Below, piece by piece: positions 33,763 to 45,350 of a DNA stretch of 64,000 bases. How positions within the stretch are numbered: position 1 is the first letter of the stretch; each line of letters starts with the position of its first letter. Made by a program: the position numbers and the translations under genes. Where the stretch lies: positions 5,685,822 to 5,749,821 of the forward strand of contig CP099842.1 of the NCBI GenBank assembly GCA_030062745.1, in the 5' to 3' direction. The notes beneath the pieces are model-generated. The model worked only from the letters and a program-made list of their open reading frames with translations. It made no database searches and was not told the DNA's origin. Source of the stretch: Capitulum mitella (taxonomy: Eukaryota; Arthropoda; Thecostraca; Pollicipedomorpha; Pollicipedidae).

Positions 33763-36530
33763 CGTCACCTGAACGTCCGATCTATCACCAACAAATTGGA
33801 CGAGGTCACCATGCTGCTTCATGGCCACAGCCTGGACATTCCCGGCCTCTCCGAAACGTGGTTCACATCTCAAGTTTTTGACACTTCCTGACGTGCTCCG
33901 GTTAAAAGATAGTCCGACGGGAGCGCCAAGGTCGCCGCGGTGGCGGAGTCGCCATCCTTCGCCACGCTGAGATGGCATCCAGGCAGCTCGCCATGCCGGA
34001 TGATGGACCGCCGGAGACAGTCTGGATGGCAGTGCACTGACGCGGCGGCCGGCCGGCTACGGTGGGAATGATTTACTGCCCTCCGAACCGCCCTGTCACG
34101 GCCAGCCTTGATCACCTACAGGATCAGCTCCGAGATGCAGCCAGCGCTGGCAGGCCGGCATCCCTCTTCGGTGACTGCAACTTCAACGAGATACAGACTC
34201 GCCCAACGCACGGCGGTATTCCGACGTCATCAGGGAACTGAATATGCAGCAGCCGGTGGACGGTTCCACCCCTCTGCAGCCGACGCCCCCGGTATTAGGT
34301 CACGCCATCACAGACCAGCTTGATGCGCCACCTCAAGTACGCATCTTACCCGCCGCCATCAGTGATCACAGGCCAGTGATCGTCAGCGCTTACCCGAGTA
34401 GGCTGCGCAGAGCTCCGCAGTGGCGCACGTCACTTGGTTGAAGACATGCCGATTGGAGCGCCATCTGCCTAGAACGGCTACAGACAGACGCAGCAGTTCC
34501 AGGCTGCTGCGTCCGGAACTGGGTGACAATCAGGCGATGCCACCGACGTCAAGCCCCGCCTGCAGCACTTCATGGTGACCTGGAACGGTGCGATGTACCG
34601 CCAGTGTCCACCCTAACGGACGCGGCTCACCAGACCACACTGCCCGTGGCTCAGCGACAGCCCAGAGCTGCGACAGCTCATGACTGAGCGAGACAGCGTC
34701 CACGACACATGGCGCTGCCTGCCAACTCCTGAGGCCAAAAGCGACTTCATCAGACTCCAAAATAGAGTCAAGAACTGTCTCATCGCGGCCAGACGCGACA
34801 TCTCGTGCGGGGGCTGGCGCGGTTTCTGGCCGATTTGTCGGGATTTCGTCATGTCAAAAGCGGCACCGTCTTATAGTGCATCAGCGTTGAGCGCAGCGGA
34901 GGCGGAGGCAGCGGCTGGCAATTTAAATCGCCACTTCGCCCCGTCGGCCCCCGCCTAGCGGCTGGTCTCCACGACCACGTCCTCAATGGACAGAATTACT
35001 CCCGACCGCCGACCGTGGGCGCCAGCTGTTCAAACCAGCCACGCTCTCAGAACTGTCCACCTGTGTCAGACGCATGAGCCCTTCGCGTGCTGTGGGCCTT
35101 GACGACGTCCCAACTGCATCTGTGCAGGAATATCTGCCAGCGATTGAGCCTCACCTTTTACGACTCATCAATTTGTCACTTGTGAATAAAGTACTCCCAG
35201 AGCAATGGAAAATCGCGTGCGTCGTGCCGATTTTGAAATCTGGAAATCCCTTCTTACCGTCAAATATCAGACCCATTCCCCTACTCAGTGTTTTGTCCAA
35301 AGTTCTGGAAAAGGTGGCCTGTAGTCACCAGTGTGTGCATCTCCAGGAATGTAACCTATTCAGCCCGTCCCAATTTGCCTGCAGGCCAAAACACTCGATG
35401 GAGGACGCCGTGCTCGTCGCTGTCGAGCGCATTGTCAAAAGCATTGACAACGGCGATATTTCGCCGTTAACGACGGTTCATCTGTCGAAGGCGTTCGACA
35501 GCGCCGACCACGATGTCCTCTACCAAGCTATCGTGGTGCGGTATTGACACTGAGTGGTTCCAAACTTAACTGTCCGATCGTAGTCAGATGGTGCGCGGAG
35601 GAGAGCTGACTCTCCCAGTGACCTGCGGTGTCCCCCAAGAACGTTCATCGGCCCGATTCCCTTTATCCTCTTTACGAACAAGCTCTCTAGATATATCACC
35701 CATGGCCACCTCATTTCATGCTCTGAGGACACCACGCACTAAGACAGCGCGACCCCTGGTGGACCAGGCTTCACTGCTCTGAAAACCAGGCCGGAGCTCA
35801 GTATGCGTGAATTCCAGTCATGGATCAGTGCCAACTATAAAATGCATGAAAAGAAGACTGGATTCTTACTCATTGTCTCAAACAGACTTTAAAGAATCGT
35901 CAGACTTTCACTTCTGCATTGATGGGTCAATCGTAAATGTTTCAAACAGCATCGAAGTTTTCATAGTGGAGCTGGCTCTGTCATGGGAAGCGCACGTCTT
36001 ACATGCAGTCAAAAAATACATCGGCATTCTCACTTCTTTGAGCAGAATTCGGCGATTTCACGGCGGAGGTCCTCAAAATCAACATCCAGGCTTACGTCTT
36101 TCACCGTCACGAATACTGTCCCTGCGTATGGAGTGGGACGGCCAAGGGACAAGGGCACAAAATTCAAAAAGTTATCAACTTTGCGTCTCGTGTCATCACT
36201 GGATCCAGAAAATCTGACCGTATCACACTGGCGCTAAATTCGCTTGGATGGCCGAAGATCGAAGCGCTGCTGGGGCACAGGAATGTCCTGCAGGTATTCA
36301 CGGCGATCAGGGATGAAAGCTCTTCGAGATTCACGCGCAGTTTGTGCCCCGAGCAGCTGAGTCGGCGCGCTCGACGCGCGCCCCTGATAGCGGCAGCTTG
36401 CAGCCGCATCAATGTAGGCTCGCTACAACACAGAAGGCCTTTTCCTACAGAGCGGCAGCGGCCTGAAACAGAGTCCACAGCTGCCGTCGCCGCCTCCACG
36501 CTCGGTGCATTTAGGAATGTTACTAACAGA
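33763..36530 (+). pseudogene. LINE (CR1/Jockey-like) ORF2 relic: endonuclease, reverse transcriptase
   Basis: Broken frames on + encode the parts of a non-LTR retrotransposon ORF2 in order. The APE endonuclease start RHLNVRSITNKLDEV is at 33763, with LSETWF. GDCNFNEIQ (about 34170) corresponds to GDFN. ISDHRPVIVS (about 34360) is the endonuclease SDH motif. The reverse transcriptase is open at 35074-35547 (WKIACVVPILKSG, IRPIPLLSVLSKVLEKV, HLSKAFDSADHDVL), followed by CGVPQ (about 35630). The C-terminal tail (KINIQAYVFHRHEYC, SLGWPKIEALLGHR) ends about 36530. Motif A's catalytic Asp is His (VHLSKAFD) and the YADD box reads CSED, and stops and frameshifts are many. It is a dead copy. ORF1 is not seen. 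Confidence 0.85.
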
Positions 36531-37489
36531 CTTGACAAAGGTCATCGTGATCGGACCGTGTGTGCCTTTTTCTATCAAACCATTAGATTTTTAGCTTTGT
36601 CACTAATGCTTCACACCTTTTTTGCATCGAGTCGTTATCTGTCATGTCGTCGCAAGTTTCCAAAGCAACTGTTTTTCTATGCCGAATATACTCGTGCAGC
36701 ACAAACCATGCACTGACGACAGCAGCTGAAAAGCCGTATTTTATAGATGCACTCAGTACAGTGACTATAACTATGGCTATTCCCTTGCTAGTTTTGATGC
36801 TATAAGATGGTGGAAAGGTTCACACTGACCCCACGTCCGGATATGTACAGCCTCCCCAAAGACAATCCTCAAAGGCGCACCCAAGCTGGGGCCTCTGAGA
36901 CCTAAAAAAGAAATGAAAAATTAGGTGAAGCTGGCAAATCTCGCGGAATAAACAACCAGCGGGAAAATGGTCGTGTTGTTTTCTTCACCCTCTAGAGCCC
37001 CAGGAATGGGCATGGGGCCATAACAAGTTAAAACGTCGCACAGCTTCATTGTCTATCGCAATTAAACTATCCATGTTGGGTGTTTTGCTTCGCTGGGTGT
37101 CTGCTGTAAGTTCTGTACTGTCCTCAATGCAAAGACTCAGTCTCCGAAACTTTGTGCTTTTTCACCAAAAATTAGCATCTTCCGACATTACTAGAGTATT
37201 CTTTGCTTCCAAACTTCGGTCTCTTGTCACTGAGAACCTCAAAGTAGGTGTTTCGTCGTAGTTTGCCGTGCATCTGAAAATGTCACCGATAACATGTCTT
37301 CGACGTTGCCCCACTGCTTCAGGTCTTCCTGTCACCCAGACCTAAGACAAAGTGACCAAAATCGGGGGAGAAATGCAATTTTTCAACGGGCGGACATGGC
37401 TAGGGGCCCACTTAGCGAGGGGCGAACCACTTGACAAGGGGGCCCTGGAGAGCCAGCGTGCCACCCCGAACGAAGTTCTTGGCTGCGCG
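36531..37489. other. Probable LINE 3' UTR and intergenic DNA
   Basis: No gene. The first 200 bp are probably LINE 3' UTR. A small-element-like tip (GTTCTTGGCTGCGCGCCTG) is near 37470. Confidence 0.35.
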
Positions 37490-37690
37490 CCTGCGCATCA
37501 CTGACGTCATGTTGATCCATCAACGGTAGTGCACCTATCCCTGACACCTATTGCGATTGCGGGCGCGGTTACGTTGGCTGAACTAGAACGTAAGAAGGAT
37601 TGTGTCACTACTCTCGGCGAGATAGCCACTTGATTATTATCGACTGCCACACCTTGGGAAATCTTCTACGGTCTTGGAAAATCAGCTGTC
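37490..37690 (+). repeat. Dispersed repeat (family D), copy 3 (right part)
   Basis: TGACGTCATGTTGAT, CCCTGACACNTATT, GGCGCGGTTACGTTGGC-like, GAACTAGAACGT and GCCACACCTTGGGAA match the right half of family D copy 1 (32165-32310). Confidence 0.65.
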
Positions 37691-38395
37691 ATATTGAGAT
37701 CACCATGTATTCGAGCAGTATCCAATGGGCATGAAGCACCCCCTGGCTTTTCCTGTCGCAGCCAGTCATATTCACCTGTTTAGTACCCTGACATTTACCA
37801 CTGATTATTAATGAAATATTGGGATCTTGGGATCTAAAGCAATCTGGGATCTTGAGATCTGGGTGAAATCTTGAAATATTTTGTTGATTTTGGTTGGGGG
37901 GATGCGGTCAGGCTGAATCAGAACATTCCCGGTCAGTTGACCATTGGTCCTTTATTCCGGAGATGCTTATGATACAGGCGTGGAACCAATGAAGATAATT
38001 GAACGGTACTTAAAAACTTAACGTTGCGATATTTAAATACTTAACGTTACGATATTTAAAATCTCATTGGCGAAAAGAGTTAATCCTAAGACCCGGCCAC
38101 ACAACCCAGGGGCAATGGTGCAGAAAACGAAAGAAACTGTTGCGTCAGCATTTCGTCTGTTATGCCCCAGGTTTTACGCCAAAGGGCTTCCATTCCTTAA
38201 GCATTACTGCAAGGTCGCCGCAAGCTCGACGTGAGTCCCACGGCTTTGCCGAATACCCAATACCTTTCTCCAGTACCTTGCCGCGAGCTTTTTCGGAGCT
38301 CAAAAAGTAAATTTTGCATAGACTTTTGATACCACTGAGATCGTTGTCATTTTTACAACTACTCCGATGAAGGATGGCATCTTTAAAAACTATCT
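37691..38395. other. Intergenic DNA
   Basis: A GGGATCTTGGGATCT-type short tandem lies at 37818-37872. Two TTAACGTTGCGATATTTAAA-like units lie at 38018-38060. No gene. Confidence 0.45.
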
Positions 38396-40913
38396 GCGTT
38401 TTGACGCTATCGCCGGCAGGGGGGCTGAATCCGCCCCCCTTCCTCTGTTTTTTTACTTGTTAATCCCGGGACTTTTGACGCAGCTTCACGGAACTTGGCC
38501 ACTTTCTTCCTATTCTTCCTAACCTATTATATATATTTCTATTATATATATTTCTTCCTATTCTAATCTATTCTTCCTACGTACTGCAACAAAATTTCGT
38601 AATTCTGTTTTGCTCAGGACGGAGCTAAGCGACGTTTTTGAGAGGCACCTCAGGCCATTTTCGACCTTGCTAAGGGTAACAGAAAAATGGCTGCCATAAA
38701 TAGGGCTTTTAAGATGAAACTTAAGACTTTATATGGCTGTATAGATAAATAGTTAGGCCAGCATACTAATATCACGTTGTTAATCTGAGGTGATTTCACA
38801 AGGTCAGGCCAAGGTCAGCAGTCAAAATTTTGCTTTATAGTAATAATTTTGGTGCTGTTTTTTTCAAATACCAAAACCTGGAATACACAGGACGTAGACG
38901 GATGCCCTCTGCTTGTGTACCAAATTCAAATTCAAATTCAAGGCTGATATCAGGTCGGGTCTTGGAGCTATGACCTAAAATGCCAGTGCGCGTACGCTAT
39001 GTCACAACAGCCGTAAAATAGGATTTTAGAAATAGAGTGAATTCAAATAACTGAAAATGTTTTCAAGCGATATGAAATGTACTGAAGATCATTACATGTG
39101 ATTCTAAGGTCATTGGAGGCCATTTAAGGTCAAAGGTCGTAAGATGACCTGCCGAACATGTGACCATGACGGTCCCCCTTTTTCATGTCCCTAGCACCGT
39201 CTATGTTAACATTATCCAAACGATGTCATACAATTTGTACTTCTTCAGCATAACATGACTAGTAAAAGTTAAAAGTGTGTTTTTAATTTCTTTGTTAATT
39301 CAGTTTTTGAAAAACTAATCCTCCCATTTTGAAACCCTGTGAACGTCCATGAATCTCCTCAAAATTTCAAATGTATGGGTCAATGGTAAAAGTCTCATTC
39401 ATAATCTCTGGATTCATGCCAATTTCATTAAAATCGGCCCATAAAGAACAGAGTTATCACAAGTCTAGAAATATCCATTTTGACTTTTTGGCCCCCCTGT
39501 TCCCAACCCTTTCAAAGTTTTCAAAACTTCTGTTCTTATAAAAATGTACTTTGCGTCATGATAAATCGACTGATGCTTGTTGCGATTAAATCAGATGTGC
39601 ACTTCTCGAGATCTTAACCCGTCCCCGACTGGGGGGGGGGCAGTTGACTGCCCTCCCTGAGGTTTTTCTGGGATTGCGAGAGAACCAACAAATATAGAGT
39701 CACGAAACTTTGTGTACCTTTTGCTCCATCAATTTTACGTCTCTTGTCAAAATTTTGACCTCAGGTCAGGTCAGGTTCCTGACCTAGGTCAGGTCAAACA
39801 CACCTATGTCAAAAAAAGTTTAGAGCCCTTTAACTTTTTCGCAAAACAAGATATCCCAATAATACTTTCAGGAATTAGTGATCGTGATAGATGCAACAAA
39901 TCTGCTATCTCGGATTTTTCGGAATTTTCCGGGTCATTGGCCTAAGGTCAAGCCCATTTTTAAGACATGTGGCCGTTTTTTTCGGAAATTGACGGAATAT
40001 TTCATAACATTTTTAGTGTGGAGTCAAGCAGACATCTAGTTACCGTCATTGGGCAAAGTATCAGTGACTTCCAGCCATTGGCCTGAGGTCAGGTCACGAA
40101 TAACTGTAGTGGGCCAAACTGTACCACCGTCAAAATCGACGATGAATTACTCAGAATGGGTAGAAAATGGCAGAACTGGCTTGCACAGACGTAATTAATA
40201 CCAGGAACCTCAAAAAGTCTGCAAAAGTAGCATATTTTGGAAATGAACAGGCTCTCGCGAATAAAGCTCCGCCAACTTTGTAGATTGGCAACTTATCAAT
40301 TTTTCCAAAATTTAAGCATGAGAAACCATCACAAGAACCAAAAAGATCAATAAAATTGACATAGATCGTCGTTTTTCGCGAAAATAAAGGAACGCTAAAA
40401 TTAGTCTCCGTCAATTTGGTACCGCATACGGCAGCGGCGCACACTGACGGCTGACGGGAGAATTACGATGTCTGTAACTCAACGTTTCGTCGTATATATT
40501 TAACAAATCTGAGGAAATTAGACGTGTATCGGCATCCGTGGACATTTACTTGTGCGCTGGTGCCTTTACCTATGCGTTATTAGTCACAGCCCTTGAGATT
40601 CAGGCCATTTCTCGGTCTCATGCAGTCGGCTATGAAAAAACATATATAGGGCGTAAATTGGCTTACATATTATCTAAAACTAAAAATGAGACCAGTTTCG
40701 AGCTCTACTCGTCGCAGGCTTTCCAGCAGGTATGCTTATTTTTTTCGTCCGACCAACCGTTCGTGAGTTAGAGGGGGGGCAGTCAACTGCCCCCCCCCCA
40801 GTCGGCCGATGTTCGGGACGGACCGACGGTCGTGCGCGGGTTAAGGGAGAACAATCCGCCCCCTGCCGGGAATCGGCCATACCGTCTAGCCTTCCGAAAA
40901 TAGGGTTTAAGAT
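38396..40913 (-). mobile_element. TTAA-bounded non-autonomous element (family B), copy 2, interrupted
   Basis: The sequence at 38396-39613 and 40845-40913 is the reverse complement of family B copy 1 (18388-19614). It shares CGCAGCTTCACG, TCTGTTTTGCTCAGG, CCCTGTGAACG and ATTCATGCCAATTTCAT. The outer tip at 40891-40913 reads TTAAACCCTATTTTCGGAAGG on the - strand. Family A copy d sits inside it at a TTAA. Interior sequence has an ATTCAAATTCAAATTCAA microsatellite not seen in copy 1. Non-coding. Confidence 0.75.
39614..40844 (+). mobile_element. piggyBac-type non-autonomous element (family A), copy d
   Basis: This is the best-preserved copy. It begins TTAACCCGTCCCCGACTG, has a G10-CAGTTGACTGCCC hairpin, and ends GTGCGCGGGTTAA. 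A matching C9 run precedes the right end (near 40790). TGACCTAGGTCA lies at 39780-39791. The small conserved frame is open at 39712-39945 (77 codons). Its TTAA flanks interrupt family B copy 2, and the other family B copies show the uninterrupted site, which confirms a TTAA-specific insertion. Confidence 0.85.
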
Positions 40914-41307
40914 CACATTTTATCTAGCTGGCACAGCCGGTACCCACCGTCCTGTGTTGATCGACTTACCTTATTACTGATTTATTTCAGGTTTTGGTCG
41001 AGCACGTTTTTAGAGGACACATGTTAATAACTCAGTTTTCACGTTAAGTAAAAGTATGTTAAATGTCGCCTTTTACACTGTTACATTTAATGATGTGTGT
41101 TTGATGTCAATTCAAGTCAGTGAGTTGGTGTGATGCAAATCTGGAGTACTAAGGCGCCAAGGCAATGGTGATGTTGTTGATTTGTCATGGACAATGTTCT
41201 GTTAATACTTCGGTATGGAAATTCGAGAAATTCTCGATCATGATGGTCCATAGCCACAAATTCGATTCTGGAAATTCAACCTTGACGTAGCGTCACGCCG
41301 TCGACCA
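40914..41307. other. Intergenic DNA
   Basis: Nothing recognised. Confidence 0.4.
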
Positions 41308-41483
41308 CCGGCGCCGCCAAGGGGGCTGGGGCCCGTCCCCTCCCCTCCTTAGGCCCGCCACAAATGCATTTTCTTCTAGCAAAACTCATTGCACATCGTC
41401 TTCTCAGAAGGCGGTTTTCGTATGATTTCAGTTTTCACCGAGCTCCTACCCTCTCCCTAAAGAAAATCCTGGCTGCGCCCCTG
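41308..41483 (+). mobile_element. Small inverted-repeat element (family F), copy 2
   Basis: Matches the element at 8986-9126: a GGCGCCGCCAAGGGGG left part, GGCGGTTTTCGTATGATTTCAG, a C-rich stretch and AGAAAATCCTGGCTGCGCCC at the right end. It carries an additional interior piece (AATGCATTTTCTTCTAGCAA) that copy 1 lacks. Confidence 0.55.
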
Positions 41484-43480
41484 CCGACGACGCCTGGTTC
41501 TTAGCTGTAGCGCGCCGTGTAATGTCAGATTCATGAATAGGCGGGCAATCTCTGCTGGGGCTGCGAGAGACATTTTTCCAGAAATGATGATTTGTCCCCC
41601 TCCCCTGACCTTTAAAGTATTAAATAGGCATTCCTCATTGCCGAAACAATTTCTTGAACTTTGAAATCTAACAAAAGGAATATCAACCGTAGTCTGTCAT
41701 GCAACGCCCCCCCCCCCAAAAAAAAAAATGTCCCCTGACCTATCTGTTCTTGGTGGATTGCAGTCAGCTTGTCCCCTTCCCTCAATCTGTGCACAGTCGC
41801 TATATTTACATCCCGAGGTATGTGATACAGAACACGCATCACGTCACATTATACGTACCTACATATATGCCTGCGGATGTACCACTTGCATAAGCGTCAA
41901 TAACGCATGAAAGCGATTTTGGAATACTGAGAAATGTTAGGCCAAAAAGGGAAATATTTGTCAAAGTCTTGCGAAATTTAGCCCGACCTCCATGGTAGCA
42001 CTCGATAGCCACCCATAACACCAGCTCCAGGAATGCTTGCCGATGGGGCGATATTGCACTTCGGCTGGGATGTCTATCCCTGGCTGGAGGTAGTGGCCCT
42101 GTGACATGGCATATCATGTTCCCTGTGGGCGAAAATGTCTCTTGTCGACCATTGTAATGTCGATCCGCCATTAGGATATTATAACCCGCCATTAGGATTC
42201 CTCTAGACGATCGGTGCAAGCGTGTATTTTGGGCCTTTCTATTTCATTGTTACCCTGGGTGTCTTCAGCTGGCTGTCTGCTCTTTTCTTGCGCTTAAATG
42301 ATACATTTTCGACAGTTCTACAGTTCGACAGTTCGACACTTCTCAAGTGCAACTCCGAGTGTTGCATAGTAGAGCCAGAAAACATTGGGAGTTGGCACAC
42401 ATCTTTGTTGGTGGCTGCCCAAGCTAGAGCTCTGCTCTTCTCAGCTGCCATCTGCCATCTTACCTGTGGCTTGGCCAATAAACGATTACTTGAAGCATGC
42501 CAAGAAAAGGGGGAATTCTCCACAAAGTACTCCGCAAGATGTATGTGTGTTCGTCATTGTTTTATAGGTATAAAGTAAGGATTTGGTTGTTCTTTATTTT
42601 TTTTAATCAGAGTTGTGTTTTCATCCTCGTACTCTGGCAGGAAATCGTTCCTACGTTATTGATTGGAGAGCTTTACGCAGTGTAACCATTTCCATCACAT
42701 TACTAGGGGTCCCATCGTGACAGGCGGTGCATCCTTCCCCCTTTCCTGACTGCCGTGGTGCCCGTCTGGTTTTCAAAGGGAGGACGATATAAATCGCGAG
42801 AAGAGAGAAAGAAAATTGGCAAATGTGTGCAACCCATATGTTCTTCATGGTGAACACCGTGGCATGTGCTTGTAATCCACATCATCCTCCATAAAATATA
42901 ATCGACTGATTTTCAGTGCCGTGGTGTGAAAAATGTTAGGTAATTCAGAAGAAAAAACATGCGTCTACAATTTACCAACAAGCACGAAGACTAAAGAAAA
43001 GCAGCCCCAGGTAGTGCGATAAAGGCGAACCTTAAATATATATATCAGTAAATGTTACGTGTCAGCGAGCCTTCAATACACTTTCCTGCAACGATTGAGC
43101 AAGGCAGAGGAGAAGCATCGATCCGGGTACACCCCATCCCAGGCATCCTTGTCCTGTTTTCTCGACTGGGCGAACTTCTTGGCTCCATACCGAGCCATAC
43201 TCCATGGTGTGAAAACAACACGTAGGGAAAGTCGCTACATTTCAGTACGATACCGCAAACGTTCGACTATGACGCGCGAAAAACTACGAGCAGCGAATCG
43301 GCACGCGCATGAAAATACGTTTAAATTGCATTTAAAAACCCCTGCATTAATTCCCCGCCGCCCTCAAATCGTCATTTCACCTGTTATCAAATTTTATCCC
43401 GGTTTATGTTTTCATGCGCACCGCATCACTGAGACCTTTTTAGTCCTGGTCGATTCAAAGATTTCAGGTTCACAGATACA
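41484..43480. other. Intergenic DNA
   Basis: Frames at 41839-42219 and 42222-42578 run over 110 codons but match no family I know and lack splice or start context. C and A runs lie at 41707-41728. Nothing can be called. Confidence 0.35.
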
Positions 43481-43905
43481 GAAACTCGTCGTGAGAGCGC
43501 CTGCAACTTTCGGCCGGACACCAGCCAGACGGCTCCGGACGTCGCGTCGGCGACTGGCGCGGAGAGATCTGCCAGTTCACCGCAGAGAACGCCGACCGCC
43601 GGCACGGCAGCAGACCGAACCGCCGCAAAACCCTGACAAAAGCTCGGCCCGGGAATTCGGCGACGGGGCAGAGGTCGGCACCGGCGGCGGCCACAGCCGC
43701 GACCAGCGCGCGGGGAGCGCTGCGGCCAGCGTGGCCACCTCAACGACGGCTCGGTGGCCAGGCAGCATGGCGGGGCACCGGCCGGCCAAGTTTGTCCGGA
43801 GCAGCCACAGCCTCGGCCCTCAGAGACCGCACAGGAAGTCCATCGGCACTTGCAAACCCTGCCCCGCTGCCAGATCACCGTGTTACGGCCGTGTAAGGCA
43901 CTTCT
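43481..43905. other. GC-rich block of unknown nature
   Basis: The block is strongly GC-rich within AT-rich surroundings and open in several frames. The longest + frame spans 43059-43913 but is open across AT-rich and GC-rich halves alike, and is rich in Arg, Ala and Pro. No domain is recognised. It may be part of a LINE ORF1 or 5' region, since both LINEs here are GC-rich, or an orphan exon. The 3' end contains VHRHLQTLPRCQITVL in one frame, which I cannot place. Confidence 0.3.
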
Positions 43906-45089
43906 TATCGTAGATGGTCGAAAGGAAATAGAGGCTGGGACGTGATGAAGGTAAGGGTTTTTACAGTTGTCAAGAAGAGGACCAATAAAAGTCTTGCCTC
44001 GGCTCCTCTCCCGTGGTTTATGAAGATAAGCATTGCGCAATTTTAGGAAATAATGGGGTTACGCAACTGACTGACAATAAAGTAATTATCCAAGTCAAGA
44101 AGATAGCTACTACCGCGTCGACAAAAACTAGATACAGCAAAAGCTGCAAAAGTGGAAAGAAATGGTAAAAACTGTAAGAACAATACTAGAAAAAGTAATT
44201 CCTTTATGACACACTCTGAAAGAAGAAACGGTGTTTGTCGCTTCCCATGCAGCCAAGTTAATAGTCACATTGTAATTAAGACGATGCAATGGTCTCTGGG
44301 TATTCAAAAAGAACCCTGTCATCTTGTTTTTGTGTTTGATAAGCTTCGACGCAATCCTTTTTTTGTTACGAATTCCCGATTTTAAATGATCAAAGCCTCA
44401 GGTTACAAGAATCGACCCAGACTAGGTAAATTCGCTGACAAGCTTGAGTGCTTCTCGGAAAGTTAGAGCCGAGGAATTGACGCTTCGTCCAGGCTGGAGA
44501 CTCCTGAACTCATGACCGAGATAAACCTGTATGAAATTCAAAAAGTGATGTTTGGCACCAAAGTGATGTCTTGCACGACAGCTGAAGTTTGTCCCATCGA
44601 GAGCTTGACAACAGACTAACAAACTCGAAGCCACAATTCAAGGAAAATATTAAGGTATATCTTGGTTTAAGAAATTTTAAGGCATACCGATCATGACTGA
44701 CACGGATCATCACAAACATTGCGACATTACTGAGAGATCCAGTGGAAAATGAACCAAACTCGACAGCCCTAGGTGACCTTTATAGGATAACAGATGCACC
44801 AGAGTGTTATCGATATCAACTGATGTCCTTTTCCGCGCATCAGTTAGCCCCCACAGAATTACTACAGAAAACAATGGTTAGGGAAATTCCTTTTGGCCGT
44901 TTTACAAAACATTTAGATATTAAAGAAAGTTACAAGCAAACCTCTCTGTGTCTATGGTCGGGAATGTACACTGTACAGCCGTGGTGGTCACTTCAAAAAG
45001 TGCGCTTCGTGCAACCTGAGAAGATTCCTTTCTCCGAAACCTCCTCTGCAAGGTGTTTAAACTCCAAACTACGCTTTTGAGCACAAAAC
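43906..45089. other. AT-rich intergenic DNA
   Basis: No recognisable gene. It may hold decayed internal sequence of the piggyBac-like relic to the right, but I cannot align it. Confidence 0.35.
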
Positions 45090-45350
45090 CGATTCTGTTT
45101 GGAGACCCGGCCAGGAGGGCCTTCCTGGCTTTCGGGCAGTCGAAACCAGCTGGAGGCCATTCCGACAGCAGATCCTGTCGGTGTGTGCTTCGCGCCTTCC
45201 GCTGGTCGACATCTTCGTGGGCAGCAGTGCCTGGTTTGTCCAGTGAGTCTGATGACTGGACGAACCCGGAAAGTCTGCAAACGCAAAGACACCAATGTGT
45301 TTTAGTACGCTTTTTTGAGGATTACAGTCCGACACCTTTTATCGCCAGTT
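45090..45350 (+). pseudogene. Possible piggyBac transposase C-terminal zinc-finger fragment
   Basis: One + frame reads GRHLRGQQCLVCPVSLMTGRTRKVCK at about 45200-45285. After a one-base shift it continues HQCVLVRFFEDYSP. The pattern C..C, then RK.C, then C-L..FF.DYH is that of the cysteine-rich C-terminal domain of many piggyBac-derived transposases, and one frameshift joins the halves. It lies on the opposite strand from the catalytic fragment 250 bp away, so the element must be rearranged or two copies are present. The assignment rests on this short motif only. Confidence 0.45.

Noticed and set aside
43059-43913. The longest open frame in the window (284 codons, +)
   Set aside because: It crosses an abrupt AT-rich to GC-rich boundary, has no domain, and several other frames are open over the same GC-rich part.
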